A DNA stretch of 64,000 nucleotides, from the NCBI GenBank assembly GCA_958296015.1, contig CATQIH010000001.1:124001-188000 (forward strand), written 5' to 3'. The notes beneath the pieces were generated by a model, which had not been told where the DNA came from, searched no databases, and saw only the letters and a list, made by a program, of their open reading frames with translations. This document shows positions 28,501-36,485 of the stretch, one piece after another. Position numbers and translations under genes: made by a program. Within the stretch, counting starts at the first letter, position 1, and each line of letters opens with the position of its first letter. The stretch is from Cyclobacteriaceae bacterium. GTDB lineage: Bacteria; Bacteroidota; Bacteroidia; Cytophagales; Cyclobacteriaceae.

Positions 28501-28887
28501 AAAAGCAGTTATTTTGAAAACCTGGGAAATGGTAAGTTTCGTATCAAAGCATTGCCCGTAGAAGCACAACTGGCTCCAATATATGGCATAGTCACCCTGG
28601 ATATAAATCAGGATGGACATCCGGATGTGCTGACAGTAGGAAATTCCTACGCTCCTGAAGTTCAGAATGGCAGATATGATGCAGGGGTAGGTAATGTTTT
28701 GCTAGGCGATGGAACTGGAAACTTCGAGAATATACCGCCTGCTGAAACACATTTTTTTGTGGATGGAGACGCTAAAGCACTGGCAACCATCAGGCATGGA
28801 CAGCATGGTATGCTGATATTGGCAGCCTGTAACCAGGGAAAACTAAAAGCGTTTCAACTAACTGGAATAGCGTATGAAAATCTCTGA
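25510..28887 (+). CDS. FG-GAP/ASPIC-UnbV (CRTAC1-type) lipoprotein
   Basis: A 1125-residue protein with lipobox 'SLCGC' (Cys 19). It has two series of integrin-like FG-GAP repeats with calcium-binding loops ('DANQDGLPDIYF', 'DINQDGLPDIYL', 'DYDQDGDLDVYI', 'DVNDDGWPDIYV', later 'DVDGDGLDDFYV'). Between them, at about 530-600, is an ASPIC/UnbV domain ('GIGTKIKLKQAGGIQYHEQ', 'HFGLGHTTHVDSMEITWPDG'). Such proteins are common in Bacteroidota polysaccharide loci, at the cell surface; their function is mostly uncharacterised, with binding to glycan or protein partners suspected. It starts 17 bases after the preceding secreted enzyme and is surely co-transcribed. Confidence 0.87.
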   Translation: MAQTVLKVALIFILSLCGCQENSKMFTILSAESTGIDFVNKITESDTLNALNFSYLYHGAGVGIIDANQDGLPDIYFSANMQSGKLYLNKGNLHFEDITARSGLQTQQWVNGVTVADINQDGLPDIYLNVSHWKDSTRAANQLFINQGPDENGIPVFSEQAAAYGLDDTGYSMQSAFFDYDQDGDLDVYILTNGQDNNKNNNSPHSRKLAGENANTDRLYRNEGYNASGHPVYKDVSEAAGILTEGYGLGLGIFDVNDDGWPDIYVSNDFISNDILWVNNGDGTYSNQIAQYLKHQSYNAMGVDIADVNNDGLEDIMVIDMLPEKNSRKKMMFSSPNYNKFMLTLGYGYEPEYVRNTLQLNQGEMEGEGVRFSEIGQLAGVHQTDWSWAPLLADFDNDGLKDLFVTNGYRRDVTDLDFIVYDYHTLMFGTQEYKEKALSEKFGSLPEIKLDNYVFKNKGDLTFEDVSEDWGIKIPSFSNGAAYADLDRDGDLDIVVNNMDEPAFIYRNNANPNQENEETSNHYLNIALKGSEKNKAGIGTKIKLKQAGGIQYHEQEPCRGYLSTVEQQIHFGLGHTTHVDSMEITWPDGNYQLLTNVPSDTLILIDYHNAQRTHKSVRKMPPNAFFEERSDSLGIHFLHHETDFNDFAQQVLLPHKYSQQGPCIAVGDVDGDGLDDFYVGGAKGFAGTFFVQNEQGAFDTVTMTVDKEYEDVDALLFDADNDGDNDLYVVSGSVEYNNGSKWYQDRLYFNDGKGNFTLQTKALPAMYTSSSCVKTADFDQDGDLDLFVGGGIVPGHYPSSEKNYLLQNDKGKFTEVTATKANGLTTTGPVKDALWSDFNNDGLVDLIVAGEWMPLTFLENTGGELTDITKDTGIQSARGWWNSISSGDFDHDGDLDYVVGNLGLNTQYKVSEEQPMQLFVKDFDENGSTDPVLTYYTMNDQGKMAPFVAPPRDQLISQIPAMKGVFGRYALYAKASLEDVIPLSMQKGMIRKEATEFKSSYFENLGNGKFRIKALPVEAQLAPIYGIVTLDINQDGHPDVLTVGNSYAPEVQNGRYDAGVGNVLLGDGTGNFENIPPAETHFFVDGDAKALATIRHGQHGMLILAACNQGKLKAFQLTGIAYENL

Positions 28888-29122
28888 TTTCAATGATATT
28901 TACTGCTCAGCGTTTGGTAGACATTTTTTGTATAGGAGTTGCGCAAACAACACTTAGACAAGCCCTCCAAAGCTTTAATGCAGTATTGCGCGTAGAAAAG
29001 TTTATGGACATCTGTAGCAATTCCGCTACCTTGCCGACAGCAAAAGCGACCAAATAGGGCTTTATCCGCCAGAGCAGCCGATGATGCTGTTCATGTATTG
29101 AAAAAGCAAAAAATATAACGTT

Positions 29123-31255
29123 ATGAAAAGAATCTTTATTCCTTTACTTCTTGTACTCTTTGTGGCTATCGGACTGCTGGCCCGGTTTGTAACAGCAAAT
29201 AAGTCTGTGGCATCGGGAAAAGACTGGGCAGAGTATCTGGGTGGTCCGCACAGAAACCATTACTCTACCCTAAAGCAGATCACTCCGGAAAATGTTGACC
29301 AACTCAGGGTGGCCTGGGAGTATCACACGGGAGATACCGGTCAGATTCAGTGCAATCCGATCATTGTGGATGGCGTGATGTATGGCATGACGGCCACCAT
29401 ACAACCTTTTGCTATTGATGCCGCTACCGGGAAAGAATATTGGCGAAAAAGCTATAAAGACAAGGATCAGTCGAGCACCAGCCGGGGGCTGGTCTATTGG
29501 AAGAAAGGAACTGATCAGCGCATTTTGTATACCAATCACGAATGGCTGTATGCTGTAGAAGCAAAGAAAGGAAAACCTGTTATTGCTTTTGGTGAAAACG
29601 GGCGGGCCAACCTGAAAGCCGGGCTGGGAGAGACTGCCGTGGATAAAATGGTGATTTCCAATACACCGGGTACGGTTTACGAAGACCTGATTATCATGCC
29701 CCTGCGTGTCTCGGAAGGTGCTGATGCAGCTTTAGGGCATATTCAGGCTTTTAACATCAAAACTGGTAAGCTCGCCTGGGTTTTCCATACCATACCCCAA
29801 CCCGGAGAATTTGGCTATGATACCTGGCCAAAAGAGACCTACAAAAATACGGAAGTAGGGGCCGCTAACAACTGGGCAGGGATGGCCGTTGACCGTGAAC
29901 GTGGCATTATATATGTACCGACCGGCTCCGCCGCGCACGACTTCTATGGGGCTAACCGTAAAGGCAGTAACCTGTTTGCCAACTGCCTGCTGGCATTGGA
30001 TACCAAAACCGGTAAACGCATCTGGCACTTCCAGTTTGTGCATCACGACCTGCTGGATCGGGATCCGCCCGCGCCCCCTAACTTGATAACCGTAACCCAT
30101 CAGGGAAAAAAGATCGATGCCGTTGCACAGGTCACCAAGCAGGGTTATGTTTTTGTCTTCAACAGAGAAACCGGTGAGCCGCTTTTTCCGATAGCAGAAA
30201 AGCCGGTGCCTGCCTCCGACATACCCGGAGAACAGGCATGGGCAACGCAGCCTTTTCCCACCAAGCCAGCACCCTATGCACGGCAAACTTTCACCGAAGC
30301 TGACATCAGTCCTTATGCCATCAATCAACAAGTGCTGATAGATCTGTTGAAAGAAAGCAGGTCGGAGGGACCCTTTACACCCCTGAGCAAACAGGGCACG
30401 GTGGTGTATCCCGGATTGGATGGAGGTGCTGAGTGGGGCGGTGCTGCGGCAGATCCTGAAGGCGTTCTCTACCTCAATAGCAGCGAAATGGCCTGGCATA
30501 TCAGTTTAGGCCCTGCCGCTTCTGAAGACCAATTGGCAAGCCTTTCCTCCGGCCAACAACTATATACTTTAAACTGTACGCCTTGTCATGGCCCTGAACG
30601 CAAAGGAAATCCTCACAGTGGTTTTCCATCGCTGGTAGCTATTGCCAACCGCCGCGAGCGGGGGCATGTCGGAAGTGTCATTACACACGGACAAGGCATG
30701 ATGCCTGCTTTTAGTAAGTTCTCTAAAGAGGAAGTGCAAGACCTGGTAGCATTTCTCTTTGAAGAGGAGACAGACAGTATCAAAGAGCCTGGATTAGCTA
30801 AAACGGAAGCAGTACCTAAAATTCCCTATGAAATTTCAGGATATACCAAATTTCTGGATAGCCTTGGCTACCCGGCCGTTCGTCCACCCTGGGGCACCCT
30901 GAATGCCATTGACCTCAACACAGGGGAGTACCTGTGGAAAGTTGCCTTCGGAGAATATCCTGAGCTGATAGCCAAAGGTATACCGCAGACCGGCTCGGAA
31001 AGCTATGGCGGTCCGGTCATCACTGCCAGTGGACTGTTGTTCATTGCTGGCACAAAAGATGGTAAATTCAGGGTGTATGACAAAAGCAATGGCGCACTTC
31101 TGTGGGAAACAAAGCTTCCTACACCAGCCTTTGCTACTCCCAGCACCTACGAAGTCAATGGAAAACAATATGTGGTGGTGGCCTGTGGCGGAACGAAACT
31201 GGATGCGCCGGGTGGAGATAGCTATGTTGCTTTTGCATTACCAGACGCTAAATAA
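29123..31255 (+). CDS. PQQ-dependent dehydrogenase with internal cytochrome c domain
   Basis: A 710-residue quinoprotein with an N-terminal membrane/signal segment ('FIPLLLVLFVAIGLLARFV'). The eight-bladed PQQ propeller is evident from 'DWAEYLGGPHRNHYSTLKQI', 'TPENVDQLRVAWEYHTGDTG', 'WHFQFVHHDLLDRDPPAPPN', 'WGTLNAIDLNTGEYLWKV' and 'YGGPVITASGLLFIAGT'. A class I cytochrome c domain is inserted before the last blades: 'LNCTPCHGPERKG' (CxxCH at about 485-489) with distal Met in 'GQGMMPAFSKFSKEE'. These are features of the membrane/soluble glucose dehydrogenase-like group that oxidises sugars or alcohols in the periplasm and passes electrons through the haem. Substrate is not inferable. No pqq synthesis genes are in the window. 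Confidence 0.9.
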   Translation: MKRIFIPLLLVLFVAIGLLARFVTANKSVASGKDWAEYLGGPHRNHYSTLKQITPENVDQLRVAWEYHTGDTGQIQCNPIIVDGVMYGMTATIQPFAIDAATGKEYWRKSYKDKDQSSTSRGLVYWKKGTDQRILYTNHEWLYAVEAKKGKPVIAFGENGRANLKAGLGETAVDKMVISNTPGTVYEDLIIMPLRVSEGADAALGHIQAFNIKTGKLAWVFHTIPQPGEFGYDTWPKETYKNTEVGAANNWAGMAVDRERGIIYVPTGSAAHDFYGANRKGSNLFANCLLALDTKTGKRIWHFQFVHHDLLDRDPPAPPNLITVTHQGKKIDAVAQVTKQGYVFVFNRETGEPLFPIAEKPVPASDIPGEQAWATQPFPTKPAPYARQTFTEADISPYAINQQVLIDLLKESRSEGPFTPLSKQGTVVYPGLDGGAEWGGAAADPEGVLYLNSSEMAWHISLGPAASEDQLASLSSGQQLYTLNCTPCHGPERKGNPHSGFPSLVAIANRRERGHVGSVITHGQGMMPAFSKFSKEEVQDLVAFLFEEETDSIKEPGLAKTEAVPKIPYEISGYTKFLDSLGYPAVRPPWGTLNAIDLNTGEYLWKVAFGEYPELIAKGIPQTGSESYGGPVITASGLLFIAGTKDGKFRVYDKSNGALLWETKLPTPAFATPSTYEVNGKQYVVVACGGTKLDAPGGDSYVAFALPDAK

Positions 31256-31314
31256 GTACATGAGAACAACACGATCCTGTATGCCTGTGCCGGGCACATC
31301 CGGCGTAATACTAC

Positions 31315-31420
31315 TATGCTAGGGCACATTTCAGATTTGTGCGTCCGCGTCCCGGCGGGGAACCGCACCACCGCAGGCTGTGTATTACAGCCCACTTTCA
31401 GGCAAATGTACCGTATTGTA
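31315..31420 (+). mobile_element. MITE-B copy 1 (diverged relative, ~106 bp)
   Basis: Ends TATGCTAGGGCACA ... TGTACCGTATTGTA. Shares GCCCACTTTCAGGC-AATGTACCGTA-like right half and the TTTGTG...TCC left part with MITE-A, and a 26-base GC-rich centre identical to the reverse strand of the element at 56256. A GGCTGT-gtatt-ACAGCC hairpin remains. Flanking 9-mers TAATACTAC and CAGTACTAC agree at 7 of 9 positions, a decayed target duplication. It lies between the PQQ-dehydrogenase and YncE-phosphoesterase 3' ends. Confidence 0.75.
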
Positions 31421-31477
31421 CAGTACTACATAACCTGAGTTGCAGATCATGTGGCTACCGTGATCTGCTTGAGTCAA

Positions 31478-33900
31478 CTATTCTTCAGTTTCAACCATCC
31501 GCACAAAAGCACTTCTTTTGGGCGCAGGCATTTCGCTGCCGATGCCTTTCACGGTCTTCCAGATCACTTCGCTGAATGCATTATCCGGGATAGCATCTTC
31601 TTCTGATAAGTCGAAGTGCTCAGATTGTTCAGAAAGCTCATTTTTTTCGGTGTTCATGGCATTCAGATCTATTTGATTGGGTAATGCCTTATAAGGCGTA
31701 AGTGTGGGAGATGCCGTAAAACATTGCCACAAAGAACTGGCCGCTGCATCGTACTGGCTCATCGGGGGCAAACCCAAAATCAACTCCATAGTGCGCAATA
31801 CCGACGAGGTGGAGTACATTTCATGGATGACGCTGCCACGCTTGATGTAGGGGCTGGCTACCAGTAGTACGGAGCGGTGGGCATCCACATGGTCTGGACC
31901 ATTCTGGGCATCATCTTCCAGTATAAAAATGGCTGAGCTGGCCCAGAGGTCGCTGTTGGAGATGTGCTCTACAATTTTGCCCAATGCCAGGTCATTGTCG
32001 GCTACATAAGCTTTGGGGTAGGAACTCCTAATTTTGCGCCCGCTGTATGATCATTACCAATACGAATCACCTGAAATTGTGGGACGGCTTCCAGAGCCAA
32101 CAGAGAATCAAAGTCTGTTTTCCACTGTTTAAACCGATCTACGTCCCGGATGCTCAAGTCAAATCCGGCAAAATCCTGGTCTGTGTGTCCTTCCAGCGAG
32201 GGGAGTTGCGGTTTTCCGTCGTTGACAAATTCACCATAACTGCGGTACGATACGCCTGCCCTTTGGCAATAGTCCCAGATAAACCCCTGGGCAGGATAAG
32301 CAATTTTGCGGGAGCCTTCATAATCATAGGTGCCCCCGCGCCCACTGTAATAGCTGGGCCAGGTTTTTTCCACATAATCAGTGGCATAGGCAGCCATTGA
32401 CCAGTTGTGCCCATCGGCACTCACTTCTGCGTCCACATAAAAATTATCCAGCAGCACAAATTCCCGGGCCAGCTTGTGGTGGTTGGGGGATACTTTTTCA
32501 GGAAACAGGCAAAGAGCAGTATCGCCGTTACCTTCCGGCATGTCTCCCAGCACCTGATCGTAGGTTCTGTTCTCTTTGATGATATAGAATACATGCTTGA
32601 TGGGAGAAGTTTGTGCTATGGTTTGCGGAATCGGATTACTGGCCTCTCCTGCGGCTTTCTGCTCTTTCTCTTTGTTGTAAGGCGTGTTTTTGTATACAAT
32701 CCGGGAGTAGGCAGAAAGCGTAGCTTCATCAGGCAATGGCAGCACAGACAAAGAACCTTTGAAAAGGCGGGCAATGTATTGCGTGTCGTCGGTACGTTTT
32801 TCATAAGGATTGGGACCCCGTGGGTTGGCCTTGGAAGCGTTTCCTTTGCCATTGGTGACAAAAAGCTGATCACCCACTATGCGAACAGCAGTCGGATACC
32901 AGCCGGTGGGAATAAAACCCAGCGACTTGCTTTCTCCGGGGGTGGTAACATCAAAAACCGCCAGACAGTTGTTGTCTGCATTTGCCATAAAAAGCTGGGT
33001 TTCACCGTCGGATTCAGCCAGTGCCAGTCCGTTGGTAGTACTCCCGGCAGGTGCATCCGGATACAGGGTAGCCGAAATGTTTTCTACCACTTTTTGCTGC
33101 GCCAGATCAATCACCGAAACGGTGTTGGCATTGGCATTAGCCACAAAAAGATAGGCACTATCCTGGCTCATCACCATATCATTGGGATGGCTTTCTACCT
33201 GGATGGGTGCTAAAAATTGCTGGGTTTCCACATCAAAAACGGCTACCTCACTTCCGCCCCAAAGCGATATGTACAACAAAGCACGGCTGGCATCAAACAG
33301 GCAGGTATAAGCTTCGTGAGGCAAAGGGAATTTTTTAGTAACCTCAAGCCTATTGACATCAGCCACATACAAGGCACTGTCTTCTTTGGTGACGGCGTAC
33401 AGCGTGTTGCCGGTATCATTGATGGCAATACCTGCCACGGAAATTTTATTGGGCCAGGGGGCACCTAGCACAATAGAATCTGTCAAATGCAGTTTCCCTG
33501 AGGACAAAGCGTATTGTTTGACAGTATTCTTATTGCCTGCCGACACATACAGAAAACGATCGTTGGGGCTAAAACACAAGCCCACCCATGCCTGTGCAAT
33601 GGCGACTTCATCAATTACCTTTTCCTGCTGCACATCCACCAGTTGAATGCTCTGCATACCCTGTCCATTGTTGGTGACGGCCATATATTGCTGATCATGC
33701 GTCAGAGCCATATTGAGCGGCAGATCGCCTAGCGGAACGGTTTTTCCTGCCGGAGTCAGTGCCCAGCCATTGGGCAGCATCACCCGGGAGCTATCCAATT
33801 GGTCGTACAAAGCTTGTGAAGGGTTTTTGCTTATCTGCTTATCAGATGAACAACTTGCGCAAATCAGCAGACAGAAGCTAAATCTAAATAAATGATGCAT
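31478..33900 (-). pseudogene. YncE-propeller / phosphoesterase fusion lipoprotein, frameshifted
   Basis: Two ORFs (33900-32002 and 31984-31478) form one ~807-residue protein. The lipobox is 'LLICASC'. A YncE-like seven-bladed propeller ('DVQQEKVIDEVAIAQAWVGLCFSPNDRFLYV', 'NANANTVSVIDLAQQKVVENI') occupies about 45-390. A PF04185-type phosphoesterase domain follows: 'YIIKENRTYDQVLGDMPEG', 'NFYVDAEVSADGHNW', 'GNDHTAG', then after the break 'FILEDDAQNGPDHVDAHRS'. The frame is lost at a run of four G on the plus strand (32015-32018) in 'GVPTPK|AYVADNDLAL'; one missing base explains it. Either a real homopolymer mutation or a base-call error. Last gene of the sigma-SusCD operon, 9 bases after the EEP gene; third member of a paralogue trio with 43563 and 48192. 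Confidence 0.85.
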
Positions 33901-33909
33901 AGGCTGAGG

Positions 33910-34908
33910 TTAATGGTTGTAAAAATAGCCAACTACGGGCAGATGATCGCTGATGATGCGCATGGTATCGCTGGAAAAAAAGTGCTCCACCTGAATACTA
34001 TCTTTGACTGCTTCAGCATACATATTCTCATTGACCAGCATATGATCCAACCTGCGGCTGGGATGATCTGAAGGATGAGAATACACGCTGGTATCTATGG
34101 CATCAACAAACTTTTCCGAGAGTTGATCACTGGCCAGCAACAAGCCAATCTCCTCACTGCCAGGCGTGGCGTTCAAATCTCCGGCTACCATCATATTTTC
34201 TTCCGGGTTCTCACGTAATATCCGGTTAAATTGTGTAACCAGCAAATTGATCTGTCCCTTTCGCATGGCCACATTCCGCTCACCCCGGCCTGCTTTGAGG
34301 TGAACTCCAGTCAGCAGAAATGCATAATCTTCTGATGGAAACACATCCACAGACCACATCCGGGTATTGATTTGGTTTTGCGTTTCCTGGCTTCCATCTT
34401 CGGCAATATAACCGGGAAGTGGCGTGGTAGCATTGCCGTAGCCAGAGATTACACCCATCGGAAACCGGCTCATGATGACCACATTCATGTACCAACTGTG
34501 GCTGGGTACGTCGGCAAAAAAGCGATACTGCATATCAGGTAAAGAATCATTGGCTATTTTCTCCAGGTATTTAGCACTTTCAAATTCTTGCAGCACCACA
34601 ATATCTGCATCTGCTTTTCTCAACGCATCCACCAGCAGATGCAGCCGCTGCGGCATGTTTTTGGGCGGGTTGTCTTCCCGCTCATTGTTGATGTAAGGAT
34701 CATCATAAGGGTCTACAAAATGTTCCACATTCCAGGAGAGGACTTTAAACGTTGAATCTTGCGGATATTTGAAATCCGCAGGCACTACAATGGCGGAGTT
34801 CTCACCTGATCTTTCGCGCTTGCTGACATTAGCATCTGTGTAGTTTCTTTGGGTGCAGGCACACAAAAGCAGGCCCATGATCAGAAAGGTGGTGTGTTTG
34901 ATTGTCAT
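33910..34908 (-). CDS. Endonuclease/exonuclease/phosphatase-family lipoprotein
   Basis: A 332-residue protein with lipobox 'LLLCAC' (Cys 18), thus an envelope-anchored member of the DNase I-like EEP superfamily. The catalytic landmarks are complete: 'VLSWNVEHF' (Asn), 'ADIVVLQEFES' (metal-binding Glu), 'GVHLKAGRG' (His), 'MMVAGDLNATPGS' (Asp, Asn) and 'IISDHLPVVGYF' (Asp-His). EEP enzymes cleave phosphodiester bonds in nucleic acids, inositol phosphates or sphingomyelin. The secreted location and the neighbouring phosphoesterase suggest extracellular phosphoester or nucleic-acid breakdown. It lies between susD and the YncE-phosphoesterase with short spacing, separated from susD by a 12-bp perfect hairpin. 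Confidence 0.88.
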   Translation of the reverse strand: MTIKHTTFLIMGLLLCACTQRNYTDANVSKRERSGENSAIVVPADFKYPQDSTFKVLSWNVEHFVDPYDDPYINNEREDNPPKNMPQRLHLLVDALRKADADIVVLQEFESAKYLEKIANDSLPDMQYRFFADVPSHSWYMNVVIMSRFPMGVISGYGNATTPLPGYIAEDGSQETQNQINTRMWSVDVFPSEDYAFLLTGVHLKAGRGERNVAMRKGQINLLVTQFNRILRENPEENMMVAGDLNATPGSEEIGLLLASDQLSEKFVDAIDTSVYSHPSDHPSRRLDHMLVNENMYAEAVKDSIQVEHFFSSDTMRIISDHLPVVGYFYNH

Positions 34909-34951
34909 GTGATGGATAAAATAGTAGGTAGTATTTCTTATTTTTTTTAGG

Positions 34952-34984
34952 GTAGGACAACTGCGCGATGTCCAGTTGTCCTAC
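34952..34984 (-). promoter_or_regulatory. Perfect 12-bp stem-loop between susD and the EEP gene
   Basis: GTAGGACAACTG and CAGTTGTCCTAC pair perfectly around a 9-base loop. On the transcribed (minus) strand no U-run follows, so it is not a standard terminator. On the plus strand a T-run precedes it. It may be an mRNA stability or processing element that sets SusCD expression apart from the downstream enzymes. Function is inferred. Confidence 0.6.
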
Positions 34985-35009
34985 AAAAGAGCAGTGTATT
35001 GATGGAAAA

Positions 35010-36473
35010 CTACTGATTTGACCACCAGCCATTGGAAAGCAGGTTATCACCTTCATCAAGCAACTCCACAGCCTGGTGGTAGTTTGCGGTGTTCACGGAC
35101 TTGAGCAGGGGAGGATACACCATGCGCTGCATGATTTCATCGGTGAGCATGGCCGAACCCACATGAAATTCAGGAAATCCTACCCTTCGATAGTTCAGCC
35201 AGCCATCGTATCCCTGGTAATAAAAGTTGATGTATTCCTGCGTCCATACCTGCCGAAGGGCTTGCTGGGTATCAGTTGAAAGTTGCATATCTTCCTGAGT
35301 GAGGAAAGCGTCGATATCCGCTTCGGCCACGCCCCACCAGGCGCAACTGGCCCGGATACCCTCCTGGTAGTGTACAGCAGCATCGCCTGCCACATACCCT
35401 TGCAGGATGGCTTCTGCTATATAAAACGCAGCTTCTGCCTGTGAGAACAGCACTGAAGGCGCGGTGACACCATTCAGCCCAGAATACGGAGCTGCCAGCC
35501 CTTCAAAAGTTCGGATGATGTCCGGGCTTTCTCCCGTAGGAACGCCCAGATAAACAGGGTTACCCGTCTGATCTACATTCACCGGATTGTCGTCTTTGTC
35601 TACACCCAACACTGCCATATGAGGTCTTCTGGGATCCAAAATTGCCTGTAGTTTAGTGGCAAAGGTTTCTCCGAGTGCTACCGAACCAGGTGTGTTTGTG
35701 TTGATGGTAGATTCCAGTCCAAAACGCCCATCATAAATAATGGCGGCTGTTTCATCGGCAGTAGCAATCAGCTCATCGGTATTGATCAGGGCAGCAATAT
35801 CACTGATGACGGAAGGATCTACCTTCACCATTTTCATATACATCCGTAGCTTTAAGCTATTGGACAGCTTTCTCCATTTGGTATGGTCTCCCAGATAAAA
35901 AGGGTCGCCCCCACGCGTAAAGTTTCCCTGTGGTTTTGTCTCTAACAAGCTATAGGCCAACTCCAGAGAGTCCAGGTTGGCCCGATAGATGGCTTCCTGG
36001 GTATCAAAGGCTGGTCTGAAATTCAACTGATCTCCCTGAAGAGCTTCTGAGTAGGGCACCGGACCAAAAACATCGGTGAGGTAGGTGGTGAGATATGCTT
36101 CCAGCACCAGACCGGCTGCCAGGTAATCATCTAATTTTTCTTGCCTGGCTCTTTGTTTCAGGTCATCAATGTCGTAGAGGGTACCATAGATATTGTCATA
36201 AATTTCTTCAGAATCCGATCCCTTAAAATCGTAACGGTGGCGCTGGTCTATCAAGGAGGTATTGGTCCAGTATTGCCCTACATAATTACCAATATCGCCA
36301 TAGCTACGCGACCGGGTACCTGCATCATACACCACCTGGGTGAGCAACGAGGCTACGTCTATATTCGTCATCCGCGTTGGATCGGTATTGATTTCTTCAA
36401 AGTCGTGGCAGGAGGTAAGCAGGGTGAACAGTGCTACCACAAAAAGCCAGTGTTTGTTTTTATAATAAGTCAT
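35010..36473 (-). CDS. SusD-like (SusD/RagB, SusD-like_2 type) lipoprotein of the phosphoester locus
   Basis: A 487-residue lipoprotein with lipobox 'FTLLTSC' (Cys 22) directly followed by 'HDFEEINTDPTRMTNID', the hallmark of the SusD-like_2 subfamily. Family helices are seen in 'AAGLVLEAYLTTYLTDVFGPVPYSEAL', 'WRKLSNSLKLRMYMKMVKV' and 'AEAAFYIAEAILQGYV', with the ending 'NYHQAVELLDEGDNLLSNGWWS'. It is the surface-exposed binding partner of the SusC transporter encoded 12 bases upstream. SusD-like_2 proteins are often found with non-carbohydrate cargo. The neighbouring phosphoesterases point to a phosphorylated ligand, but the ligand is not readable from sequence. Confidence 0.92.
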   Translation of the reverse strand: MTYYKNKHWLFVVALFTLLTSCHDFEEINTDPTRMTNIDVASLLTQVVYDAGTRSRSYGDIGNYVGQYWTNTSLIDQRHRYDFKGSDSEEIYDNIYGTLYDIDDLKQRARQEKLDDYLAAGLVLEAYLTTYLTDVFGPVPYSEALQGDQLNFRPAFDTQEAIYRANLDSLELAYSLLETKPQGNFTRGGDPFYLGDHTKWRKLSNSLKLRMYMKMVKVDPSVISDIAALINTDELIATADETAAIIYDGRFGLESTINTNTPGSVALGETFATKLQAILDPRRPHMAVLGVDKDDNPVNVDQTGNPVYLGVPTGESPDIIRTFEGLAAPYSGLNGVTAPSVLFSQAEAAFYIAEAILQGYVAGDAAVHYQEGIRASCAWWGVAEADIDAFLTQEDMQLSTDTQQALRQVWTQEYINFYYQGYDGWLNYRRVGFPEFHVGSAMLTDEIMQRMVYPPLLKSVNTANYHQAVELLDEGDNLLSNGWWSNQ

Positions 36474-36485
36474 GCTGGTTGGTTT

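Noticed and set aside
31289-31304. GCCGG...CCGGC hairpin after the PQQ dehydrogenase gene
   Set aside because: Only 5 bp of stem and no T-run; not a convincing terminator.
32407-33213. 268-residue plus-strand ORF opposite the YncE-phosphoesterase
   Set aside because: Shadow of the minus-strand gene; no domain, wrong codon pattern.
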